From: Isoetes taiwanensis
Lineage: Eukaryota > Streptophyta > Lycopodiopsida > Isoetales > Isoetaceae
Direction: 5' to 3'
Length of the DNA: 64,000 bases
Assembly: GCA_021234155.1 (NCBI GenBank)
Contig: JAJEKV010000028.1
Coordinates: 8,166,875-8,230,874 of the forward strand
Of this stretch, positions 47,050 through 56,037 are shown in pieces. How positions within the stretch are numbered: the stretch's first letter is position 1; the number at the start of each line of letters is the position of its first letter. The notes beneath the pieces are model-generated. The model worked only from the letters and a program-made list of their open reading frames with translations, was not told the DNA's origin and ran no database searches. The position numbers and the translations under genes were made by a program.

Positions 47050-48853
47050 GATTAATTTATATTTCAACATAATTTAAGGGTAATGTTCTAAATTGCGATT
47101 AAAACAGAATATAACATTCTGTGATGGTTCTAAAACTCCAGGAATGGCTCCGAGGCCTGGAAAGTCAAAACTTCTGTAATACCCGGTAAGTCTAATTCCA
47201 AAACACAATTATAAGAGAACTAGGGGAACCGAGAATCCTTCTAGAATATCCCAAATTGTTCTAATAAGTTCTAGAACGTAGGGAATCTTCTGAATGTAAG
47301 GAAATAGGGAAATACTTCCGTAAAAGTTCTAGGATGTTTTGAGTTTCACCCAAAGTCCGAAATGTTCTGAAATTTTACGTATGTGAACTTAGGTTCTAAA
47401 GGAACCCAAGAAACCTTTAACAATCAAAGGAGAATCCAGGAAATATATTTTGAGCAAGTCTAAGGAATCTCTTGAAAATCTAGTTGAATATAAGGAAATC
47501 CCTTCATTCAACGCAAGACCCCGGATTTAACCAGAGTTTTTAAGATTCGCGTTGTTTCGGCCAACAGAACGTTCTGAAACGTCAGAATAAAGGCAAGACA
47601 ACCGAAAAAACCAGACGTTCGTTTCTGGCCTGGGGTATTTGCGCGTTTTGGTAAAATGTCACGGCATCCAAAATGGATTTATTTTCAAATAAGCCCCAAA
47701 TTTACCAGCTAAAAAGCACCTCAATCAAAATAGAAAATTCTAAGAGAAAACCTTAGGCCCTTCACAGCGCAAGATGGGGCACAGAACGTTTAAATAGAGG
47801 AATCACCGTAAGAACATGCTGTAATCGGAACAATGCGCTTCATAGACGATTAAATTTCTCTCGTATTATATACGTGCCATGAAGAGATGCACAACATGTC
47901 TCCGTATCGTCATACGGCTACGCATTATTCTTCACCTCATTAATTTATGCCGATATCACGCTGGCTTAACCCTGGTGGCGACGCATCATCATGAAGAATT
48001 CACGAATTGGTTCTTTATGCTCTTTTGCGATATTGCATTAAGAGTAGGGATGGATGAACTCCGCCGCGCAAATGAGAGAGTCACTGACGCAGATCGTGGT
48101 TTTGGTACGCGACAGATCCCGGTTCTCTGCCATTGGCCCCAAAGATAAATCTCTCGATTAAAGAGTTTGTCGCGCAGCGGTACATTACGATAAATTTAGG
48201 AAAGCTGGGAGGCGATTCTCGCTGCATGAAGATTCTTAATAACTTGGGTACAATCTTTGTTATAAAACAGAGAACCCGGCCATGCTGCATTTAGGACCTC
48301 GTGATCTTATTTAACTCCACTTTCAGCATGCAAGAAGATCCTACTTCACGCAAAGTCTTCCGTCTTTACAACCGCTGAACAAAACAAGCCAGCAAAAGCC
48401 TGGTATCACCGAAGGACTAACACCATTCCTGGTCACTTTACCTGACTCAAAGGACAGACTTACAGCGTTCACCATATTGTTTGTTTATGATTTTCCCTTG
48501 TTCGGTTTAACTCTATTCGATCTTTATCTTTGCAATGATATGAATCATTGCGGCCGATATGAATTATTTTATTATTTCATACATTGTGTACAAAAGATGG
48601 AGTCGCACAATGCAATCGCTCAACTTGAAAAAAGTGGCAAAGGGAACTCTCCACGTTTGTGACACCATGTTGTTCTTATTTTTATTTATATTCCCGAGAC
48701 ATATTTGGTTTTCAAAGAACTTGGTCTAGTTTCTAGTACACAAATTCGTTAGTTGTCAATAACTAGCTTTGTAATCCCATGTAGATGGCTAGAATTTCTT
48801 TGAAATCTTTGGGATGTTCTTTGTCAATTAATCAATCCATTCTTTTTGCGCAG
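47050..48853. other. No gene identified
   Basis: 47.1-47.6 kb is rich in repeated TTCTAGAA and GGAAAT-like words without clear periodicity. Open frames at 47879-48148 and 48477-48662 carry no known motif. They may belong to the same gene as the exons that follow, but no splice chain could be shown. Confidence 0.35.
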
Positions 48854-49114
48854 GACCGTGTGGAGGCTATCTATGGTAATTTATCCGAATTAAAGAAAAG
48901 TTTGAACCCGTGCCAAACGCCTTGGACTTCGTGCAAAAAACCATCTTCGTTCTTGAGATCACATTTGGTAAGTATCGGTAAATTCTCCGAGAGTGTGCTA
49001 GCTTCGAGTTCATCTTGATGTATCTATCTGTTGTTATTGGTTAAGGTTGGCAACCCGGTATTCGTGAACATGCGCCCGAATGGGATGGAAATTAGGGCAA
49101 AATTGATGACAAAG
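48854..49114 (+). CDS. Two phase-0 candidate exons, unknown gene
   Basis: Exon A (48854-48967, exactly 38 codons) lies between a TTTTTGCGCAG acceptor and a perfect TTTG|GTAAGT donor. It reads DRVEAIYGNLSELKKSLNP and on to SSFLRSHL. Exon B (49046-49114, exactly 23 codons) lies between GGTTAAG and AAAG|GTTTAT and reads VGNPVFVNMRPNGMEIRAKL followed by MTK. Both are open in phase 0, and the 78-bp intron is short but normal for plants. The family is not recognised. A duplicated sequence begins 28 bp after exon B. The gene is either small-exon host DNA or a partial copy. Confidence 0.45.
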
Positions 49115-49142
49115 GTTTATCCTTTGTACCTTTTCTATCTTT

Positions 49143-49414
49143 GCTTTTGTTTCCAATGTATTGAAGTGTGGAGAGGAATGCACTGCGTATTCTCGTCTTG
49201 CATCTTCTTGCTGGTTCTTCACTGTGGCATGATAGGCTTATAATATCGGCATTGTTTGAGCCGGATTGATAGAATCTGCTTTTTGTTTCCAATGTATTGA
49301 AGTGTGGAGAGAGGAAATGCCTTTGTGTATTCTCTCTTTGCATCCGCTTCTTTGGTTCTTCAACCGTGGCATGATAGGCTTATAATATCGATTGTTTGAG
49401 CTGGATTGATAGAG
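49143..49414. repeat. Tandem duplication, period about 135 bp
   Basis: Copies start at 49143 and 49278 with CTTTTTGTTTCCAATGTATT and run through GAAGTGTGGAGAG, GGTTCTTCA, GTGGCATGATAGGCTTATAA and GGATTGATAGA. They differ by small indels. The block lies in the likely intron after exon B at 49114. Confidence 0.85.
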
Positions 49415-50283
49415 TACAAATAATGCGGGAATCTGGTGATTCTAGAAAGAATTAATTACAAGTGGCAAGATTCAAGATTGGGAGGATGGGCGTTTTGACA
49501 AAGCTAGATATCACGTTGAGGAGTAAATATAAGGAACATGAAATATATAAATTGAAAGAGTGATAGAAGTAAACTTTTAAACATAGTGATTTAGCGACTA
49601 GGATAGAAAGCTGATGTGGGCAGGATAAGCATGAAGTTTTTTTTGTGATCTGATAAGCATTGTTAATGCATCTCAACATTCATGGAAGTTTAAATGTCAA
49701 TTATAATTGCGCCCCCGATCCGTTATTGTCGTGCAAGCATGCGAGGATTGCAACAATTAGGGATATGGGTGAACCGATTGTGGTATCTCCATCCACGACA
49801 AAATCCACGATAGCGGTGTAGTGAACACTAAGGAAACGGTGAACTCGATGGGCCTCAAGACTCGGTAGTACCGCTAAAGAAACTACATCAAGCTCCACAT
49901 CGGATCACCAAGTTGAAAGGCGATGACACCATAAGCAAGCTTGAAAATGGTTCTCAAGACAATCGTAGACGATTGAAAGGTATCCATTTTGCTTAATGCT
50001 CTTGGTAGATCCGCTAATGTTGGCCAATTTAAAGAAAGCTATATTTCATATTACAAGTTGGTAGTAAAGTTGTATTGTTCATCTGTTGTCTATCTCACTT
50101 GTATTTTGTGTTGTTGTTTCTCCCTTAAATAAAGGCTTGCCAAAGGACTCTCTACTCTTCTTCGCTGGTTTCGACTTTTGGGGGAACGGCAAGAACCCCG
50201 AAGCCCCAGAAGTTCTCGAGTTTATTATTACTAGATTTATTTACTAACTTTGTACTTGTGGAAAAAATCTTGTTTGGTCGCAG
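49415..50283. other. No gene identified; possible intron
   Basis: AT-rich sequence between the exon-like blocks at 49.1 and 50.3 kb. A minus frame at 49701-49898 has no motif. Confidence 0.35.
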
Positions 50284-50515
50284 ATATAAAAGACAATGGC
50301 ATACCCGAAGAGAAAATAGTCGCTGGTCTGAAACCTCTGCAATTACGCCCTAATCAAGGGAACATAGAGGAAGAAATTGATCTTTTGGTCAAATCAGGGA
50401 ATAGAGATAGTAAGCAAGCTGGCTTTCTTGATGATAGGCCAGGGATAGTTCTATTCCCGAGACTCAACTCTTTAAAGACAAGGCACCAATAGCATTTTCT
50501 TTGGATTTGGAGGTA
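50284..50515 (+). CDS. Candidate exon with one frame change
   Basis: A GGTCGCAG acceptor is followed after two bases by an open frame reading IKDNGIPEEKIVAGLKPLQL and later EEEIDLLVKSGNRDSKQAGF. It ends GIVLFPRLNSLKTRHQ at the TAG at 50490-50492. A neighbouring frame from about 50459 reads PETQLFKDKAPIAFSLDLE up to a GAG|GTAATC donor, which fits the texture better, so a one-base indel may have broken the exon. It could be the next exon of the gene at 48.85 kb, with at least one exon missing because the phases do not join directly. Family unknown. Confidence 0.4.
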
Positions 50516-50719
50516 ATCCGTGGTGAATTTAACAACGTTAAGCGCCTAAGGTGGAACGTTTGACAATTCGTGATCGTTAACGAAACATCATTTTCGGAGG
50601 GGTGGTGGATTTAATACCATTGGCACGTTTGATAATTCAAACCTGCTCAATGATGATGAGTCCTTTTAAAGCTCTTGTCCGTACATCTAAGAACTTCGAT
50701 TGGAGTATTTTCTAGCACT
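50516..50719. other. Spacer, no gene identified
   Basis: Short repeats of TGGCACGTTTGA and GAACGTTTGACAATTC are seen; nothing else. Confidence 0.3.
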
Positions 50720-51048
50720 AAATCTGGCCGGAGGGGGTTCATACACCATCGTTTATATTCAGAATGTAATCTAGTTTTGGTACTCCGGGGACCTATTCTA
50801 AAGCATTTAGACTCTGTTGCTACATGAAGTTGGTTTCACATACCTGGCGGTAGTATTGCTATGGTTTGCAAGGCATTCCCCATGTACATTGACCATTTCT
50901 TTAAACAATGGACAAAGAATTTGGACCTGAAAATGTTGATACCATCTTTTTTACCATGACGAAAGCATCCTATAGTGTTTCTTTTAAATCTTAGCGGTGA
51001 ATCTGCCTTGGGGGCAAGAATATGGGTGAATATGCTTGGGATGTAGGA
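50720..51048 (+). pseudogene. Coding-like block with two internal stops
   Basis: One frame stays protein-like for about 110 codons with only two TGA interruptions. It includes GFIHHRLYSECNLVLVLRGP, HIPGGSIAMVCKAFPMYI and FLLNLSGESALGARIW, and ends at a TAG at 51046-51048. The pattern suggests a decayed exon or retrocopy. The family is not recognised. It sits 1 kb upstream of the PPR fragment, but no shared motif supports a single gene. Confidence 0.3.
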
Positions 51049-51183
51049 TTGGATTCAAACCCCTAAAATCAAAATATGGAGAGTACAATATACTATAACT
51101 TATGGTAACAAAGCCCAGGGTAATGCCATTAAGTTGAAGATACCTGGGGCAGAACACCCAACACCCACAACACATTATGCTCG

Positions 51184-51640
51184 AGTACAAACATTAGAGC
51201 AAGTGAAATCAGATGACGGATTAAAAAGAATTAAGTAAAGAGAAGGATACCCCAAATCAGCGTATGTATAGAGGGCCAACCAGCGTGCATGACAGCAGGG
51301 TTTATGCAATAATGTTTTGCATGTCAATCAACATATCTTTTGGCATATCTTTTGGCATCATACACTGAGGTTTGAGCCTTGATAAGCAAACGGCATTTCA
51401 TCTTACCTCAGGAGAACCCAAATCCCTTAAATGAAAGGCAAAAAATGTAAAAGTAACCCAAAGTCCTATTTCTATATGTGCAAACATTGAAGCAATTGAA
51501 GATTGTTTTTCGTTGTGGACCTGACTGCAGGGTCTATTTCCTAATGTCTTGCATATCAGCACATCTCTTAGCATCCTACGCTGAGGTTTGAACCTTGCCT
51601 AAGCAAAGGGCATTTCATCTTTCTTCTGGTTGGCTTCTTT
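51184..51640. repeat. Diverged tandem duplication, period 235-290 bp
   Basis: GTACAAACATT/GTGCAAACATT starts the copies at 51184 and 51478. GCAGGGT, AATGT.TTGCAT, ACACTGAGGTTTGA/ACGCTGAGGTTTGA and GGCATTTCATCTT follow in both. Copies differ by many indels. Confidence 0.7.
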
Positions 51641-52051
51641 GGTCGATTTGGAAACTTCACATACTCCACATCTTTCGCGGCATTTATTTCATTGCTCTTG
51701 ACATTATGTTTCTTGCTCGAGCTTTTGGCGATTTCTTTATCTGATCATGAAGGAAAAAACAGAGAGGATGGTGAAAAGCATTAGATTCTCCTCTTAACAT
51801 CAATTCCGTAAAAAAGTGTTGATCAAAGCAAATCTCCAGTTCAAGGCCAAATTGATTGGTTTTATTTTGAATTCCATGGCTTCATATCTCTCTTATTTCT
51901 GGAATATTCACGAGCAGATCATATGTGGCCTGCTGAACTTCATGCTAAATGTGGCTTGCTGAATTTAATGCTAAGGTTTGAAGTAGCCTTCTAGAGCGTG
52001 CTCTAACTATTATCTTTTGTTTTCTAAGATTGATAGTTCTTATATTTTGAC
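51641..52051. other. No gene identified
   Basis: AT-rich, with a local repeat of GTGGC.TGCTGAA..T.ATGCTAA at about 51927-51975. It may cover lost upstream PPR repeats. Confidence 0.35.
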
Positions 52052-52351
52052 AGTGTTCTTTCTGCTTGCAGTCATGATGGCCTTGTAAATGAGGGGTACC
52101 ACTACTTTGTTACCTGCATTATTAACCTTCTTGGGCATATGGGATGGCTAGATTGTTCGGAGAGCTGGATCAACCATATGGCTGTGCAAGCTAATGTTGC
52201 CTGTCGGAAAGCATTGCTTAGCTCATGAAAAAGCCACACTGCTATTGAACAAGGGGAACATGTTGCAGGTCATATTCTGAAACTGTTCCCGGATAATGCT
52301 GCACCATATGTTTTCCTTTCCAACATGTATGCTGAAGTGTACAGTGATTAA
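52052..52351 (+). pseudogene. PLS-class PPR protein fragment, decayed
   Basis: A single frame of 100 codons reads SVLSACSHDGLVNEGYHYF, then CIINLLGHMGWLD, SWINHMAVQANVACRKALLS, HVAGHILKLFPDNAAPYVFL and SNMYAEVYSD. These are the last PPR repeats and the E motif of land-plant PPR proteins that bind organelle RNA. There is one in-frame TGA about two-thirds along and a TAA at the end. The segment between EGYHYF and the C-I-I-N-L-L-G repeat lacks the usual 12-15 residues. No PPR repeats precede it and no DYW domain follows, so it is a dead fragment. The family call is firm; the exact gene is not known. Confidence 0.85.
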
Positions 52352-53420
52352 TCTGGCCTATTGACAGAATCCAGCCAAACATGGTAAAACCAAAGAGACC
52401 ATGTACTATAGATCATAAAATTGTACACCATAGGTCTTTGGAAAAGTTTGATGGTTGATCACTTTAAGCAGATCCAAGCTATACTAATATAAGGCACACC
52501 ATATTAAAACGTCTGTGGAACCAAGGAAATAGTATTAAAACAAGGAAATAGTATTAAGACAGACATGTGCTTTTGTCCCTATTTTTGTGTTGGCAAAGAA
52601 GAATCTAGATAATGTAATGCACCCTTATTTCCAGTTGGCATGACCTTTACAATTCCTAGACATTGCTAGCATTGGTAGAACCCTTTAGCCGACAAGACGA
52701 ACATCGCATTGTCAATTTACCATATCTGGTTTGTTAAGACATGATCTTGCATGTTTGAAGACTGTACTATTCTATTCTATTCTATTCTATTCTATTATAT
52801 TCTTGCATGGTGGCGATGATTAAGGAACACTGAGTAAGTAATATGCACTTTTTAAGTCTAGTAATGTTCTCTTAGTGCTTAACAGCTTTAAAAAGTCAAT
52901 TGATATGTATAGCAGAAAAGGCTAAGATTTGAACTTCGTTGAGCATAGCAACTTCAACAAGACTCTCTTTTGTATTAACGAATTGGGGCGTGAAGACATA
53001 GAAAGAAGAGAAGAAAAAATTACGAGAAGCGGATATGGAATCAGAAACATTCTATACCTAGGCAGACTTTGATCCAAATGGTCAACAAACATGTTCTCAT
53101 GTGCCCAGCTATTTTTGTCAATGTGACTCAAGCTTTAATTAATGATTACATTTTTACAAAGTTATCAAATAATCATGTCACGACTATGGGAACTTATCGC
53201 ACGTCAAGCATGGCATTCAAAAACATAATCAATTCAACATAATCATCATATAATATTACAACATAAAATATATTATTGCAGCATAATCATGCTTTCTCAG
53301 AGGATGGGAATTTCAGATGATCTACTGCAAAGTGTTGTTGCATTGTACTAGAGAGTCCATGTTTTAGGAGATTCCAATGTAATTTTTGTAAAAAGTAATC
53401 AAACGTGCTTTTGACTAGTT
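52352..53420. other. No gene; contains a (TATTC)n microsatellite
   Basis: 52767-52802 is a run of about seven TATTC units. A local duplication of AGGAAATAGTATTAA lies near 52525-52556. Nothing else is recognised. Confidence 0.5.
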
Positions 53421-53423
53421 AAA

Positions 53424-53580
53424 ATTTTTTAGCACACCAGCCCTACTGGGCCTACAACCCTTTCTGCAATTCTACCCTATCCACGTGTCCATTCCACATC
53501 ATTAAAATATGATGTGGCAATATCCCAAGCCATCGGATCTTTAATTTTATGAATCTACGGATATGAAAATTAGAAAAAGC
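53424..53580 (+). repeat. Dispersed block, copy 1 (partner at 61.3 kb)
   Basis: Shares TTTTTAGCACACCAGC, CTAC.GGGCCTACA, TTTCT.GAATTCTA, CCTATCCACGT, TTCCAC.TCATTAAAAT, GTGGCA, CGATC and TCTACGG.TGA with 61324-61555, in the same order and orientation. Copy 1 carries CCACGTGTCC, a G-box core. A short non-autonomous element, or a promoter-proximal duplicated segment, are the options. Confidence 0.7.
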
Positions 53581-53658
53581 CAGGGAAAATGGCCTTCGGA
53601 GATGGAATAGGTCGCGAACTTTCTTGCAATTCTAGCGAAATTATATAATAGGGAAAAA

Positions 53659-53752
53659 ATGGAGATGGAAGAGGAACGGAATAACTCCTCATTGCGTCGA
53701 GAATGTGCTTTTTGCTTTCACTCTAATTTAAGGAGATCATTGCGTTCTGGTA
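53659..53752 (+). other. Possible first coding exon, unknown
   Basis: An ATG-started frame reads MEMEEERNNSSLRRECAFCF then HSNLRRSLRSG, up to a TCTG|GTAAAAAC donor. It lies 80 bp after the duplicated block at 53424-53580 and a TATATAATAGG sequence at 53642, which could be a TATA box. The frame stays open to 54006, but the later part looks intronic. No downstream exon was found. Confidence 0.25.
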
Positions 53753-54347
53753 AAAACCTCACCTTTCCTCTCATTTTGTTTCTCTTCTTTTGTAAGTGTA
53801 TGCTGGTGGAAGGCTGGAACCTTCAAATATGTTTTCGAACATGTATTTCCTTTGACCAACACAATCATATTTGGCAGTCGTCATTGGAGTTTTCTGTGGT
53901 AACAGTTTGTACCAGCCGATTTTTAGTAGCTGATCTAAAATTTCGCACTGCTAAAGTCGCATGGAATCTCGCTCAGATCTGTACATATTTCCAGAGCCCA
54001 AGCTAGGATTTCAAATAGCAATGCCGCCTCCGGGTTTATTGGTAAAAAAAAATTGGCATTTCGTATTTCGTATCAAGTTTATTATGTTCATCTTCTTCTC
54101 TCACTTGCTTGCATAAACATCCTCCTCAGAACTTTTTTTGGTCAACCTTCAACTTGCAAGCAACTCAGATAATTATGCCGGGTCATTTAGGTTTAGAGTA
54201 CAAGTAATTGCCCTTACTAACAGTAACCTTGCCTTAAAATGCATATTAGTTTGCATATCTCTTGCAATTTCTGTCTTGTCTGTCTCAATTTTCCACTGGT
54301 TTAACTGCAAACTAGCTTGCTAGTTGTGAATAAACAAGCTTCATCGT
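53753..54347. other. No gene identified
   Basis: AT-rich and intron-like; nothing recognised. Confidence 0.35.
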
Positions 54348-54735
54348 TTGTTAGATATACCCTTTTCTGCAACAAGTCCCTGCATTTAGCCATTTCCAAA
54401 AAATAGTGCTTGTTCTTATTTGTCTAAATATCATGTTAAGGCTGTTTCTGTAGCCATGCTCTGTATGTACTGGCGTCATAACATTGCATGAGAACATCTG
54501 GTATGCAAAAAATCTGGCAATCTGCATTTGTCTCACAAGCTAGATGAGTGAACAAGTGTGGTATTCCTGAAATTATATCTTGGTCATATATTTTGTTAGA
54601 TACCCTTTTCTCCAACAAGTCCTTGCATTTAGTCGTTTTCCAAAAATAGTAGATGCTCTTATCTTATCTGTATAAATGCACCTCATGATAAAGCTGAAGA
54701 GGCTTGTTCCATAGCCATGCTCTGTATATGCTGAA
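54348..54735. repeat. Direct repeat, copies 244 bp apart
   Basis: TTGTTAGATA.CCCTTTTCT begins copies at 54348 and 54592. CAACAAGTCC, TGCATTTAG, TTTCCAAAAA and TAGCCATGCTCTGTATATGCTG-like sequence follow in both. Identity is high with small indels. Confidence 0.85.
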
Positions 54736-55254
54736 TTCTCCACTGCCTCTCATCAACAACCATGTTACAAACTCTAAACTCATTTTGAGATGGACAAGAC
54801 AGCTTGCACATGGGAAGTTAGACTTTCCTTTCCCCTTTTACAATTCAATATATCTTACTATATCATCATAAAGTTGCAAAAGGCTTTTCTATGTTTGTAT
54901 TGCAGAATACAATAGAGAGATGAAAGAATATAATAGTCACAATCAAGCTGCTGAAATAATACTTGTAACATTTATAGATGGGTGAAATGTATAACAATCA
55001 AATAGATCCGTTCTTTGGGTCTCTGATTTGTTTGATTCAGATTATGTAGAAAGTGTTTCTGGACCATATGCACTAGTGATCTTTTCCTTATATACGTTTG
55101 GCTTAATCTTACCAACTATAAGCTTATTACTGCTCTTTTCCTCATGTTCCAGGTGCAAAATGAGCTTATGGTCAACCAATTTGGATTTGCCAAGTGACAA
55201 GCTAATATTCCAGCATCTATGCCATCACTGAGTACATTTGTCTACTGAAGTTAT
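54736..55254. other. No gene identified
   Basis: AT-rich. A plus frame at 55028-55231 is hydrophobic without a family match. Confidence 0.35.
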
Positions 55255-55865
55255 ACAGAAAATGGGCATGCTACATTTATCTTATAGGCATGTTACATCT
55301 TGGAATCCTCTCTGTGCTATATGAAGAAAATAGTATGAGATGGAGGGATTATAAACCCATTGTTGATGCATTAGAATTGTAAACAACACAATTTCCAATG
55401 CCTTGGTGACATGCTAAGGGTTATGTGCAAGATTCCAAAGGAAATGTCAATGCTACATGCCTGTACTAGTGATTATAGATTGTAGTATAGACCTCATAAG
55501 AATTGGCACTGGCCTTGTAGCTGCAACACTTATATGCCCTTCATCTGGCCATGTCAACAGACAAGGACAAGAAGATATTGATGCACAATCTCACTTCTTA
55601 GCAATCACATGTGTCTATTTGAGATTATTTGAGGTTACAAAGAAGAAAATGGACATCCTACATTTATATTATAGGGATGCTACATGTCTTGGAGTTTCCT
55701 CTTTGTATTGTACGCAGAAGAAAAGAACGACATGTGGCAAGCAGTATGGGCTGGACAGATTATAAACCCATTGTATGTAAATACTACAATTTTCAATGGC
55801 TTGGTGGCATGAGCTTTTGTTATGATAGATTCCAAAGGGAAACGTTAATGCTACATGCCTACATA
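55255..55865. repeat. Direct repeat, about 215-bp unit, copies 395 bp apart
   Basis: Copy 1 (55255-55465) and copy 2 (55647-55865) share AAAATGG.CAT, CTACATTTAT, TGTTACATCTTGGA-like, GATTATAAACCCATTG, TTTCAATG.CTTGGTG.CATG, GATTCCAAAGG and AATGCTACATGCCT. Small indels distinguish them. Confidence 0.8.
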
Positions 55866-56023
55866 CCCAACATTTTATTTTGGAATTTGCAGTCTACTTC
55901 TATGAAGAAGCAAATGTTGTACTCAACTCATATTCTTTCTTCGTCCATGATGAATAAATCTAGCATATTTTGAAATAATGTAAGTCACAAAAGAATCAGT
56001 AACCCAATATACATAAAAGCAAA
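55866..56023. other. Spacer, no gene
   Basis: AT-rich sequence between the duplication and the LINE tail. Confidence 0.4.
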
Positions 56024-56037
56024 GGAAGGAAGGAAGG
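56024..56037 (-). repeat. LINE 3' microsatellite tail (CCTT)n
   Basis: The plus strand reads GGAAGGAAGGAAGG directly beyond the LINE 3' end. On the element's strand this is a (CCTT)n tail after TAAAAATA. Confidence 0.7.

Noticed and set aside
52767-52802. (TATTC)n run as the tail of another LINE copy
   Set aside because: The sequence on both sides does not match the LINE 3' end seen at 56.04 and 62.98 kb.
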